A program made the translations under genes and the position numbers. A stretch of DNA of 7,364 nucleotides from positions 1-7,364 of the forward strand of contig JALXER010000098.1 in the NCBI GenBank assembly GCA_027069385.1, read 5' to 3'. Position 1 is the first letter of the stretch. Each line of letters starts with the position of its first letter. The notes under the pieces are model-generated. The model was not told where the DNA came from. It was given only the letters and a program-made list of their open reading frames with translations, and made no database searches. This document shows positions 1-5,369 of this stretch, piece after piece. Source of the stretch: Paracoccaceae bacterium (lineage in GTDB: Bacteria; Pseudomonadota; Alphaproteobacteria; Rhodobacterales; Rhodobacteraceae).

Positions 1-47
1 CCGACATCGCCGCCCGAAGCGCAAACAGAATAACCCGCAACCGCGTG

Positions 48-76
48 TTGAACTATGCGTGCATCAATGCTATCTG
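48..76 (+). promoter_or_regulatory. Weak candidate promoter for ahcY
   Basis: TTGAAC (48-53) lies 17 bases upstream of TATCTG (71-76). The -35 box matches the consensus in its first four bases, but the -10 box is poor. A start near 83 would leave a leader of about 27 bases before the ahcY ATG. I looked for SAH, SAM-II and SAM/SAH riboswitch signatures in 1-109 and recognised none. The true promoter could also lie upstream of the window. Confidence 0.25.
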
Positions 77-109
77 CCTGCAATCGAATTTACGCTCAGG
101 AGCGCGCAC

Positions 110-1501
110 ATGACCACGGACTATATTGTCAAAGACATCAACCTTGCCGAATTCGGCCGCAAGGAACTGGATATTGCCGAGACCGAAATGCCGGGCCTGA
201 TGGCGCTGCGCGAGGAATACGGCGACAAAAAACCCCTGAAAGGCGCGCGCATCACCGGTTCGCTGCACATGACCATCCAAACGGCGGCCCTGATGGAAAC
301 CCTCGTGGCGCTGGGTGCGGATATCCGTTGGGCCTCGTGCAACATTTTCTCTACTCAGGACCACGCTGCGGCGGCCATGGCGGCGGCGGGCATCCCGACA
401 TTCGCCATTAAAGGCCAGTCGCTGGTGGAGCATTGGGACTATCTTGACCGTTCGTTCCAGTTTCCTGAAGGCGCGAATCTGATCTTGGATGATGGCGGCG
501 ACGCCACCCTTTATGTGCTGCTTGGCGCGCGGGTGGAAGCGGGTGAAACCGACCTGATCGAAACGCCGACCTCGGAAGAAGAAGAAGCGATTTTTGCGCA
601 GATCAAGAAGCGCATGGCCCAGACCCCGGGCTGGTTCACCAAAACCCGCGCCGCGATCAAGGGGGTTTCCGAGGAAACCACCACCGGCGTGCATCGCCTT
701 TACCAACTGTTTGAAGAAGGCCAGCTGCCCTTCCCGGCGATCAACGTGAATGACAGCGTTACCAAGTCGAAATTCGACAATAAATACGGCTGTAAAGAGA
801 GCCTTGTAGACGGTATCCGCCGCGCGACAGACACCATGATGGCGGGTAAAACAGCTGTTGTTTGCGGCTATGGCGATGTGGGCAAAGGCTCTGCCGCGTC
901 GCTGCGCGGTGCTGGTGCGCGCGTGAAGGTCACCGAAATTGACCCGATTTGCGCGCTTCAGGCCGCGATGGACGGGTTTGAGGTCACCACGCTGGAAGAC
1001 GTTGTATCTTCCGCCGATATTTTCGTGACCACCACAGGCAACAAAGACGTGATCCGCATCGAGCATATGCGCGAGATGAAGGACATGGCGATTGTTGGTA
1101 ACATTGGCCACTTTGATAACGAAATCCAGGTCGCCGCGCTGAAGAACCACAAATGGACCAATATCAAAGACCAGGTGGACATGATCGAAATGCCCTCGGG
1201 CAACCGGATGATCCTGCTTTCTCAGGGTCGTTTGCTCAACCTTGGCAACGCCACCGGCCACCCTTCTTTTGTGATGTCCGCCAGCTTTACCAACCAGGTG
1301 CTTGCCCAGGTCGAGCTTTGGGAGAATGACGGGACCTATAAAAACGAGGTTTATATCCTGCCCAAGCATCTGGATGAAAAGGTGGCCAAACTGCATCTCG
1401 AGCGCATTGGCGTGAAGCTCTCAAAGCTGAGCGACGAGCAGGCCGAGTATATCGGCGTAAGCGCCGAAGGGCCGTTCAAGCCCGAGCATTATCGCTATTA
1501 A
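110..1501 (+). CDS. ahcY: Adenosylhomocysteinase (S-adenosyl-L-homocysteine hydrolase)
   Basis: This cytoplasmic NAD-dependent enzyme reversibly splits S-adenosylhomocysteine into adenosine and homocysteine, relieving product inhibition of methyltransferases. The 463-residue protein is full length for the bacterial form. Visible family motifs are SLHMT (His53), LDDGGD (about 127-131), SEETTTGV (187-194, Glu189), NDSVTKSKFDN (Lys219, Asp223) followed by Cys228, the NAD-binding GYGDVGKG (253-260), and the C-terminal KPEHYRY that reaches into the partner subunit's cofactor site. A stretch around residues 147-185 is the insertion typical of bacterial and plant-type enzymes and absent from the human one. 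The ATG at 110 is chosen because AGGAG (98-102) sits 7 bases upstream and the protein then begins MTTDYIVKDI. An in-frame ATG at 59 would add 17 residues unlike the family. The gene appears monocistronic, as it ends in a strong terminator. Confidence 0.98.
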   Translation: MTTDYIVKDINLAEFGRKELDIAETEMPGLMALREEYGDKKPLKGARITGSLHMTIQTAALMETLVALGADIRWASCNIFSTQDHAAAAMAAAGIPTFAIKGQSLVEHWDYLDRSFQFPEGANLILDDGGDATLYVLLGARVEAGETDLIETPTSEEEEAIFAQIKKRMAQTPGWFTKTRAAIKGVSEETTTGVHRLYQLFEEGQLPFPAINVNDSVTKSKFDNKYGCKESLVDGIRRATDTMMAGKTAVVCGYGDVGKGSAASLRGAGARVKVTEIDPICALQAAMDGFEVTTLEDVVSSADIFVTTTGNKDVIRIEHMREMKDMAIVGNIGHFDNEIQVAALKNHKWTNIKDQVDMIEMPSGNRMILLSQGRLLNLGNATGHPSFVMSASFTNQVLAQVELWENDGTYKNEVYILPKHLDEKVAKLHLERIGVKLSKLSDEQAEYIGVSAEGPFKPEHYRY

Positions 1502-1523
1502 GGTGGGTGCAAGCACCCACCCT
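1502..1523 (+). repeat. Perfect palindromic hairpin abutting the ahcY stop codon
   Basis: GGTGGGTGC (1502-1510) and GCACCCACC (1513-1521) are exact inverted repeats that begin on the base after the ahcY TAA. As RNA they fold to an 8-bp stem with a CAAG tetraloop. No T-run follows directly, so it is not an intrinsic terminator by itself. It could protect the mRNA 3' end or act with the next hairpin. The sequence continues CCTACG, which resembles short palindromic intergenic repeats scattered in proteobacterial genomes; that comparison is from memory. Confidence 0.7.
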
Positions 1524-1525
1524 AC

Positions 1526-1554
1526 GGGGCGCTCCTGTCGGGGTGCCCTTTTTT
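1526..1554 (+). terminator. Rho-independent terminator of ahcY
   Basis: The 5' arm (1526-1535) pairs with 1540-1549 through about ten positions, including three G-U wobbles, around a TGTC tetraloop (1536-1539). A run of six T follows (1549-1554). GC-rich stem, short loop and U-tract are the full intrinsic terminator pattern, and it lies 25 bases after the ahcY stop. Confidence 0.85.
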
Positions 1555-1571
1555 AATGTGAATCAAATTTT

Positions 1572-1804
1572 AGGGGCAATTCAGTTGCCCGCGCCCACGC
1601 CCTTTGCTACCCATAGACAAAGGTTTGGGCAGAAGCCCCGTTCGGGAACAGCAGGTTCCGCCACCCCCACATATTGCAGTTGGCCGCGAGGTTGAGCGAG
1701 GCGCAAGGATTTCCTTGCGTGGGTGGATCGGAGGGGCGGTTGCGCAACTGCCCCTCCGTCTTGCTATGGGTTTGGGCGGTGCATGCGGAGCACACGCCCA
1801 TAGC
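1572..1804. repeat. Structured intergenic element with two diverged direct-repeat modules
   Basis: No convincing gene lies here. Two modules share the order AGGGGC, a GTTGCCC-like or ACTGCCC hairpin arm, TTGCTA, then GGTTTGGGC: 1572-1630 (59 bases) and 1732-1777 (46 bases). Separate hairpins are: 1574-1579 with 1585-1590; CCTTTG 1601-1606 with CAAAGG 1618-1623; GGAAC 1645-1649 with GTTCC 1655-1659; 1701-1709 with 1712-1720, enclosed by CCACCC 1661-1666 and GGGTGG 1721-1726; a 30-base near-perfect palindrome at 1729-1758; and GCTAT/ATAGC (1763-1767 with 1800-1804) extended by 1774-1782 with 1790-1799. CCCATAG occurs at 1610-1616 and 1797-1803, and both can pair with CTATGGG at 1764-1770, so folds compete. 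It could be a non-autonomous repeat element, a degenerate insertion or a structured RNA. A 64-codon minus-strand reading frame (1607-1801) crosses it but has no recognisable domain. Confidence 0.6.
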
Positions 1805-1843
1805 GTAATATACAGTATAGATTTGTTATTACCGTTCTTTTGC

Positions 1844-1885
1844 TTGACATAGGCTAATAATGGCCGATCTGTTCTATCGTATAAT
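1844..1885 (+). promoter_or_regulatory. Candidate activator-dependent promoter of the cupredoxin gene
   Basis: A perfect TATAAT -10 box lies at 1880-1885 but has no acceptable -35 box 16-18 bases upstream. TTGACATAGGCTAA (1844-1857) instead resembles an FNR/DNR-family operator (TTGAY-N4-RTCAA): the left half is perfect and the right half matches 3 of 5. With a start about 7 bases after the -10 box (near 1892), its centre is at about -41.5, the classic class II activator position. The alternative reading, TTGACA as an ordinary -35 box, would need a spacer of 30 bases to this -10 box, which is too long. Confidence 0.4.
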
Positions 1886-1901
1886 CACGTTTTTGTGCGC
1901 C

Positions 1902-1915
1902 TTGCCCAAAGTCAA
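1902..1915 (+). promoter_or_regulatory. Second FNR/CRP-family-like inverted repeat in the cupredoxin leader
   Basis: TTGCCCAAAGTCAA has the TTGNN-N4-NNCAA layout. The right half GTCAA is a perfect match to the TTGAC half-site and the left half differs at one base. It lies about 16 bases downstream of the inferred start, where a bound regulator would be expected to repress. CCTTG/CAAGG repeats in the leader (1900-1904, 1913-1917, 1938-1942, 1965-1969) overlap it. Confidence 0.3.
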
Positions 1916-1977
1916 GGAACAACTCTGGCATCGGGGGCCTTGTCTTCTTGTTCAATCATGAAACCAAGGAGAGAAAT

Positions 1978-2472
1978 ATGAAAAGTCTAGTCAAAACACT
2001 TACCGCTTCCACCCTTGCCATAGGGGCTTTGGCGGCTCCGGCGATGGCCGGACCGGACGGGATCACCGTGCATGTGGACCTTTGGGATGCCGGCGCGAAT
2101 ATGGAAACCTTTACCGACCACCGGATCATCAATAATGTGCCCCATTATATGGACAGCATGGGCGTTATGGTTTCCTCGGCCACGGTTCCGGCGGGCGAGA
2201 TAACCTTTCAGGTGGTCAACAGCTCGGCCGACATAGAGCACGAAATGGTGGTTGCCGCGCTGCCCGATATGTCTGCCGGTCTGCCTTATAACGAGGATAC
2301 CGCCCGTGTGGACGAAGATGCGGACGGGGCCAATCTTGGCGAGGTTGCCGAGTTGGAGCCGGGCGCTTCGGGGTCGCTGACCATCCGGCTGGAACCGGGC
2401 ACCTATGCGTTGTATTGCAATATCGCCGGGCATTATGCCTCGGGGATGTGGACAATTCTGACGGTTGAATAA
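1978..2472 (+). CDS. Exported cupredoxin-like type-1 copper protein
   Basis: The 164-residue protein begins with a Sec signal peptide: basic MKSLVK, a hydrophobic stretch to about 20, then AMA|G with predicted cleavage after residue 24. The mature part is a single cupredoxin domain. Type-1 copper ligands can be assigned as His88 (in ADIEHEM), Cys147, His152 and Met157, in CNIAGHYASGM, a C-x4-H-x4-M loop. Members of the fold carry single electrons or bind copper in the periplasm. The exact partner cannot be read from the sequence. An acidic segment (about 103-130) separates His88 from the C-terminal ligand loop and is longer than in small plastocyanins. The ATG at 1978 follows AAGGAG (1966-1971) by 6 bases; an in-frame ATG at 1948 would put charged residues before the signal peptide. 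It stands alone in its strand and has its own regulated-looking promoter. Pseudoazurin, sulfocyanin-like or copper-chaperone roles are all possible. Confidence 0.85.
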   Translation: MKSLVKTLTASTLAIGALAAPAMAGPDGITVHVDLWDAGANMETFTDHRIINNVPHYMDSMGVMVSSATVPAGEITFQVVNSSADIEHEMVVAALPDMSAGLPYNEDTARVDEDADGANLGEVAELEPGASGSLTIRLEPGTYALYCNIAGHYASGMWTILTVE

Positions 2473-2481
2473 CCCTGGTTG

Positions 2482-2503
2482 GCGGGGTGGGAAACCACCC
2501 CGC
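2482..2503. terminator. Hairpin between convergent genes, GNRA loop, no T-run
   Basis: GCGGGGTGG (2482-2490) and CCACCCCGC (2495-2503) form a perfect 9-bp stem capped by GAAA, a GNRA tetraloop. It lies 9 bases after the cupredoxin stop and 8 bases before the DUF1761 stop on the other strand. It may act in both directions, but no U-tract follows on either strand. It could be Rho-assisted or an mRNA 3'-end stabiliser. Confidence 0.6.
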
Positions 2504-2511
2504 AGTCCAGT

Positions 2512-2904
2512 TCAGAACAGGCCCAGCACCAGCCCGATCACAGTGCAGCCAATGGTGGCAAAGCCGCCATCGATCAGGGTCAGTTTGAACGGTTTCATCC
2601 CGTAGGCGTGGTTGATCACAATCCACGGAGTTGCCATGAATGCTCCGATTCCGAACCCGGCAAGCGCCCCTTTGCCAAAGCTTTCGACCCCCGCCATAAC
2701 AAAGGCATGGCGCATCATGCCCGCAACAAGCAACAGCATCAGCAAGCTGACCAGAAAGGCGGCGGGCTTCTTGCCTGCTCCGCTTTTTATTTGCGCTTCG
2801 CTAAAGCCGACAGCATCCATCCACGGTTTCGCCAAAGTGCCATACCAGACCCCTCCGAATACAAACCCTGCCACCGCTGCAACCGGTACCGATATCCATT
2901 CCAT
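2512..2904 (-). CDS. DUF1761 family small integral membrane protein
   Basis: This 130-residue protein has about four hydrophobic membrane segments (about 4-24, 49-68, 79-98 and 107-129). The signature GGVWYGTLAKPWMDAVGFSE (residues 17-36) is characteristic of DUF1761 (PF08570), a family of unknown function. A short basic loop, KSGAGKK (40-46), precedes the second segment. The length is normal for the family and the frame is intact. The ATG at 2904 follows a purine-rich GGGGAAG stretch 4 bases upstream. The gene follows the EVE gene in the same direction across a 51-base gap but has its own promoter, so it is probably an independent unit. The evidence for membrane location is the hydropathy pattern; no enzymatic residues are evident. 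Confidence 0.88.
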   Translation of the reverse strand: MEWISVPVAAVAGFVFGGVWYGTLAKPWMDAVGFSEAQIKSGAGKKPAAFLVSLLMLLLVAGMMRHAFVMAGVESFGKGALAGFGIGAFMATPWIVINHAYGMKPFKLTLIDGGFATIGCTVIGLVLGLF

Positions 2905-2935
2905 TTGCTTCCCCTTTTTTGTTGTTGTTCGGAAC

Positions 2936-2964
2936 AGTATAGCGGCAAACCGGCGCTATGTCAC
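2936..2964 (-). promoter_or_regulatory. Promoter of the DUF1761 gene
   Basis: On the minus strand GTGACA (2964-2959) and TATACT (2941-2936) each match the sigma-70 consensus at 5 of 6 bases and are 17 bases apart. Transcription would start near 2929, giving a leader of about 25 bases. The -35 box overlaps the last codons and stop region of the EVE gene. Confidence 0.65.
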
Positions 2965-3375
2965 ATAGCCGCCCATTTCGCACACCATCGCCCATTCTTG
3001 CGGCGTAACCGGTTGCACAGAAAGGCGGGAATTCCTGACCAGCACCATATCGGCCAGACGCGGATCGTTCTTGATATCCTGCAGGGTGACCGGCGTGGGA
3101 AACGGCCCAATTGCCTTGATATCCACACATTCCCAGCGCGGATCGTCGGTGGTGCTGTCAGGGTGGGCCGGTCTGATTACCTGAACCACCCCCATGATAC
3201 GTTTTTCGTTGACCGAGTGATAAAAGAACCCCAGATCGCCCACCGCCATTTGCCGCATAAAATTACGGGCCTGATAATTGCGCACTCCGTCCCATTCTTC
3301 GCCCGCGTCGCCTTTGGCAACCTGATCGTCCCAGCCCCATGTGTTGGGTTCCGACTTGAATAGCCAGTATTGCAT
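2956..3375 (-). CDS. EVE domain-containing protein (THYN1-like)
   Basis: The 139 residues are essentially one EVE domain (PF01878), a PUA/YTH-like fold. Recognisable blocks are the N-terminal YWLFKSEP (3-10), EEWDGVRNYQARN (26-38), GDLGFFYHS (46-54), the strand IMGVVQVIRPAHPD, and the C-terminal RLSVQPVTPQEW (117-128). Many conserved aromatics (Tyr3, Trp4, Trp28, Tyr34, Phe51, Tyr52, Trp128) fit the ligand pocket. Family work links EVE domains to binding modified bases such as 5-methylcytosine or 5-hydroxymethylcytosine, and YTH relatives read m6A in RNA. The ligand of this protein is not known. It is the last gene of tsaD-gpsA-EVE, starting 1 base after the gpsA stop with an ideal ribosome site inside gpsA, so translation is probably coupled. 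Ends at TAG. Confidence 0.93.
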   Translation of the reverse strand: MQYWLFKSEPNTWGWDDQVAKGDAGEEWDGVRNYQARNFMRQMAVGDLGFFYHSVNEKRIMGVVQVIRPAHPDSTTDDPRWECVDIKAIGPFPTPVTLQDIKNDPRLADMVLVRNSRLSVQPVTPQEWAMVCEMGGYVT

Positions 3376-3376
3376 G

Positions 3377-4267
3377 TTATTCCTCCTTTAGCGGGCGCGA
3401 CAACAGCGCGGCCATTGCGGTTTCAACCGATGCTTCACCAGCCACCACCTGCGCCACAGCGGCAGTAATTGGCGTATCGACACGGTGCATTTTTGCCAGC
3501 ATAGCTGCCGCACGGGCCGTTGCCAGCCCTTCAACCGTGCCGCCAGTCTGCCCGTTTCCGCTGCCAAAGGCCAGCCCCTGCGCAAAATTGCGCGACGTGG
3601 CGCTGGCGCAGGTCAGGGCAAGGTCACCCAGCCCCGAAAGCCCCTGAAAGGTGGCCGGTTTGGCCCCCATGGCCACGCCCAGCCGCTGCATTTCCGCAAA
3701 GCCGCGGGTCAGCAGCGCGGCGCGGGCGCTTTCGCCCAGACCGGCCCCGATGGCCATGCCGCAGGCCAGCGCAATCACGTTTTTCAACGCCCCGCCCAGT
3801 TGCGCGCCGGTAATGTCGTCGGTGCGGTACAGGCGCAGGCGATCGGTGGACAGCAGCCGCTGTTGCGCCACATCCCCGCCCGCCAGCGTCAATGCCGTGG
3901 GCAGACCGGCGGCGATTTCGTCGGCAAAACCGGGGCCGGTCAGCACGCTTAGCGGCGCGTCGGTATACTCGGCCGCGATCTGGGTTTGCAGCAGGCCGGT
4001 TTGCGCATCGATCCCCTTGGCGCACAGCACCAGCGGCACATCGGGTAGCGGCGTATCGGCCAGAAACGCGGCGGTTTGCTGGGCCGGCACCACCAGCAAC
4101 AGCGCCCGCACCGGTTTCAGCGCGGCAATGTTTTCCACCTTTTCCACGCTTTGCGGATAGTTCCGCGTCAGTGGTTCACCGCGCGACCACAGCCGCACCA
4201 TACCCTTGCGCCCCAGCGCCACCGCCAGCGCCGAGCCAAACGCCCCTCCGCCAATAATTCCGATCAT
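3377..4267 (-). CDS. gpsA: Glycerol-3-phosphate dehydrogenase [NAD(P)+], short form
   Basis: This cytoplasmic enzyme reduces dihydroxyacetone phosphate to sn-glycerol-3-phosphate, the backbone for phospholipids. The N-terminal Rossmann domain opens with GIIGGGAFGSA (G-x-G-x-x-G at 6-11). Next come VVPAQ (59-63), AKGID with Lys84, GPGFADEIAAGLPTA (111-125), GALKN with catalytic Lys162, and GLSGLGDLALTC (209-220). SRN (225-227) follows, whose Arg226 should bind substrate phosphate. At 296 residues it is shorter than the usual 320-340. The loss maps between LWSRG (about 30) and NIAAL (46), where most members carry a segment ending in N..YLPG..LP. Both ends are intact and all catalytic motifs are present, so it is probably functional. 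Its ATG overlaps the tsaD TGA (ATGA), and its stop is 1 base from the EVE gene, so it is the middle gene of a three-gene operon. Confidence 0.95.
   Translation of the reverse strand: MIGIIGGGAFGSALAVALGRKGMVRLWSRGEPLTRNYPQSVEKVENIAALKPVRALLLVVPAQQTAAFLADTPLPDVPLVLCAKGIDAQTGLLQTQIAAEYTDAPLSVLTGPGFADEIAAGLPTALTLAGGDVAQQRLLSTDRLRLYRTDDITGAQLGGALKNVIALACGMAIGAGLGESARAALLTRGFAEMQRLGVAMGAKPATFQGLSGLGDLALTCASATSRNFAQGLAFGSGNGQTGGTVEGLATARAAAMLAKMHRVDTPITAAVAQVVAGEASVETAMAALLSRPLKEE
3382..3388 (-). promoter_or_regulatory. Shine-Dalgarno of the EVE gene, encoded by the last gpsA codons
   Basis: On the minus strand AAGGAGG lies 6 bases before the EVE ATG (3375-3373). The same bases spell the final gpsA residues Lys-Glu-Glu (AAG GAG GAA) before TAA. 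This fixes the EVE start and implies stop-restart coupling. Confidence 0.85.
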
Positions 4268-5346
4268 GCCTTGGCCCCCTTTTTCCCCGAGCCAAGCATC
4301 GGCGCGGCCCGGCCGTCGAGCGGCCAGCGCGGACGTGCCCCAAGGCTCATATCGTCAAACTCACCCTTGGCAAAGCGTTCAATACCGGCCCAGGCGATCA
4401 TCGCGGCGTTATCGGTGCAAAGCGTCAGCGGCGGCGCGACAAAGGCAAAACCGGCCTGACTGGCAGCGCTGCGCAGCCCCGCTCCGATGGCCTGATTGGC
4501 CGCAACACCCCCCGCGACGCTAAAGGTTGTGCTGCCAAAACGCGCCGCGAATTCCGCCATGGCGCGGGCGCTTTTTTTCGCCAGAACATCGCTGACCGCC
4601 GCTTGAAACGAGGCGCAAAGATCGGCGCGATCCTGCACGCTGATCCCGCCCTGATCCGCTACCAGTTGATCCACCGCGCGGCGCAGCGCGGTTTTCAGGC
4701 CGGAAAAAGACATGTCGCAATCGGGCCGGTTCAGGAGCGGGCGCGGAAAGGCGAACCGCGCGGAGTTGCCGCGTGCCGCCTCGGCCTCGACCAAGGGGCC
4801 ACCGGGGTAGCCAAGGCCCAGAATGCGGGCGCTTTTGTCAAATGCTTCGCCCGGGGCATCGTCGATAGTGCCGCCAAGCCGGTGAAAGGTATCCGCCGAT
4901 TCGACCGCCAGAAACTGGCAATGCCCGCCCGAAACCAGCAGCATCAGATAGGGGAACGCCGCCGCATCGGTCAGGCGCGGTGTTAACGCATGGCCGGCCA
5001 GATGGTTGACCCCGATCAGCGGCTTGCCCGCCCCCAGCGCCAGACCTTTTGCAAACATCACCCCCGACATCACCCCGCCGATCAGCCCCGGACCGGCGGT
5101 TACGGCGATGGCGTCAACCTGTGCCAGCGTCATTCCGGCCTGCTGCAAGGCATCTCCGGCGCAGATATCCAGCCGCTCCGCATGGGCGCGGGCGGCAATT
5201 TCGGGCACCACACCGCCGAAACCGGCGTGCAACTCGGCCTGACCGGCCACCACCGAGGCCAGAATCGCCCCGTCCGAGCGCACAATTGCCGCTGCCGTAT
5301 CGTCGCAGCTGCTTTCGAGGCCAAGAATTGTGATTGTCTGTTCCAT
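4264..5346 (-). CDS. tsaD: tRNA N6-adenosine threonylcarbamoyltransferase TsaD
   Basis: TsaD transfers the threonylcarbamoyl group to A37 of ANN-decoding tRNAs, giving t6A, working with TsaB and TsaE. The protein (360 residues from this ATG) belongs to the ASKHA/Kae1 family. It shows GLESSCDDTAAA (9-20), GGVVPEIAARAH (44-55), GPGLIGGVM (85-93) and NHLAGH (His115, His119), then VSGGH (138-142), GEAFDKSARILGLGYPGGP (166-184), the FSGLK motif and CTDNAAM (Asp312). The two histidines and the aspartate are the expected metal ligands. The ATG at 5346 gives MEQTITILGLESSC, typical of relatives; a GTG at 5352 would add two residues and cannot be excluded. Neither has a clear Shine-Dalgarno. It heads the tsaD-gpsA-EVE operon, ends in an ATGA overlap with gpsA, and is divergent from hemC. 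The C-terminal tail (about 345-360) is basic and variable. Confidence 0.96.
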   Translation of the reverse strand: MEQTITILGLESSCDDTAAAIVRSDGAILASVVAGQAELHAGFGGVVPEIAARAHAERLDICAGDALQQAGMTLAQVDAIAVTAGPGLIGGVMSGVMFAKGLALGAGKPLIGVNHLAGHALTPRLTDAAAFPYLMLLVSGGHCQFLAVESADTFHRLGGTIDDAPGEAFDKSARILGLGYPGGPLVEAEAARGNSARFAFPRPLLNRPDCDMSFSGLKTALRRAVDQLVADQGGISVQDRADLCASFQAAVSDVLAKKSARAMAEFAARFGSTTFSVAGGVAANQAIGAGLRSAASQAGFAFVAPPLTLCTDNAAMIAWAGIERFAKGEFDDMSLGARPRWPLDGRAAPMLGSGKKGAKA

Positions 5347-5369
5347 GCGCACGGGGTAACACCCATGGC

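Noticed and set aside
59..109. Upstream ATG at 59 as the ahcY start
   Set aside because: It has no Shine-Dalgarno and adds residues not seen in the family; AGGAG sits correctly before the ATG at 110.
1..109. SAH, SAM-II or SAM/SAH riboswitch before ahcY
   Set aside because: The conserved cores I know were not found, and only 109 bases are available, so an upstream element outside the window is not excluded.
53..1396. A 447-codon open frame on the minus strand opposite ahcY
   Set aside because: It mirrors the certain ahcY gene, its translation is rich in His, Arg and Gly as expected from antisense of GC-rich codons, and it has no recognisable domain or ribosome site.
1572..1756. Transposon-like terminal inverted repeats (AGGGGCA at 1572 against the reverse complement ending at 1755)
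   Set aside because: Beyond the first ten bases only scattered matches remain, there is no clear target duplication, and the direct-repeat explanation fits better.
1604..1852. Small open frames in the ahcY-cupredoxin gap (plus 1507-1695 and 1604-1852, minus 1607-1801)
   Set aside because: They run through palindromes, lack ribosome sites and show no domain. The minus frame ends in a natural-looking NLLFPNGASAQTFVYG, so it might be a remnant or a repeat-borne peptide, but I cannot support it as a gene.
1844..1885. TTGACA at 1844 with TATAAT at 1880 as a normal sigma-70 promoter
   Set aside because: The spacer is 30 bases, far from 16-18, so the TTGACA is better read as half of a regulator site.
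2479..3363. A 294-codon open frame on the plus strand through the DUF1761 and EVE region
   Set aside because: It is antisense to two recognised genes and crosses the promoter between them. The translation is low-complexity His/Arg/Pro-rich.
5334..5369. hemC start at ATG 5334
   Set aside because: It would overlap the start of tsaD and add MSVPCARGNTHG, which is unlike the family N-terminus; ATG 5370 gives the normal length.
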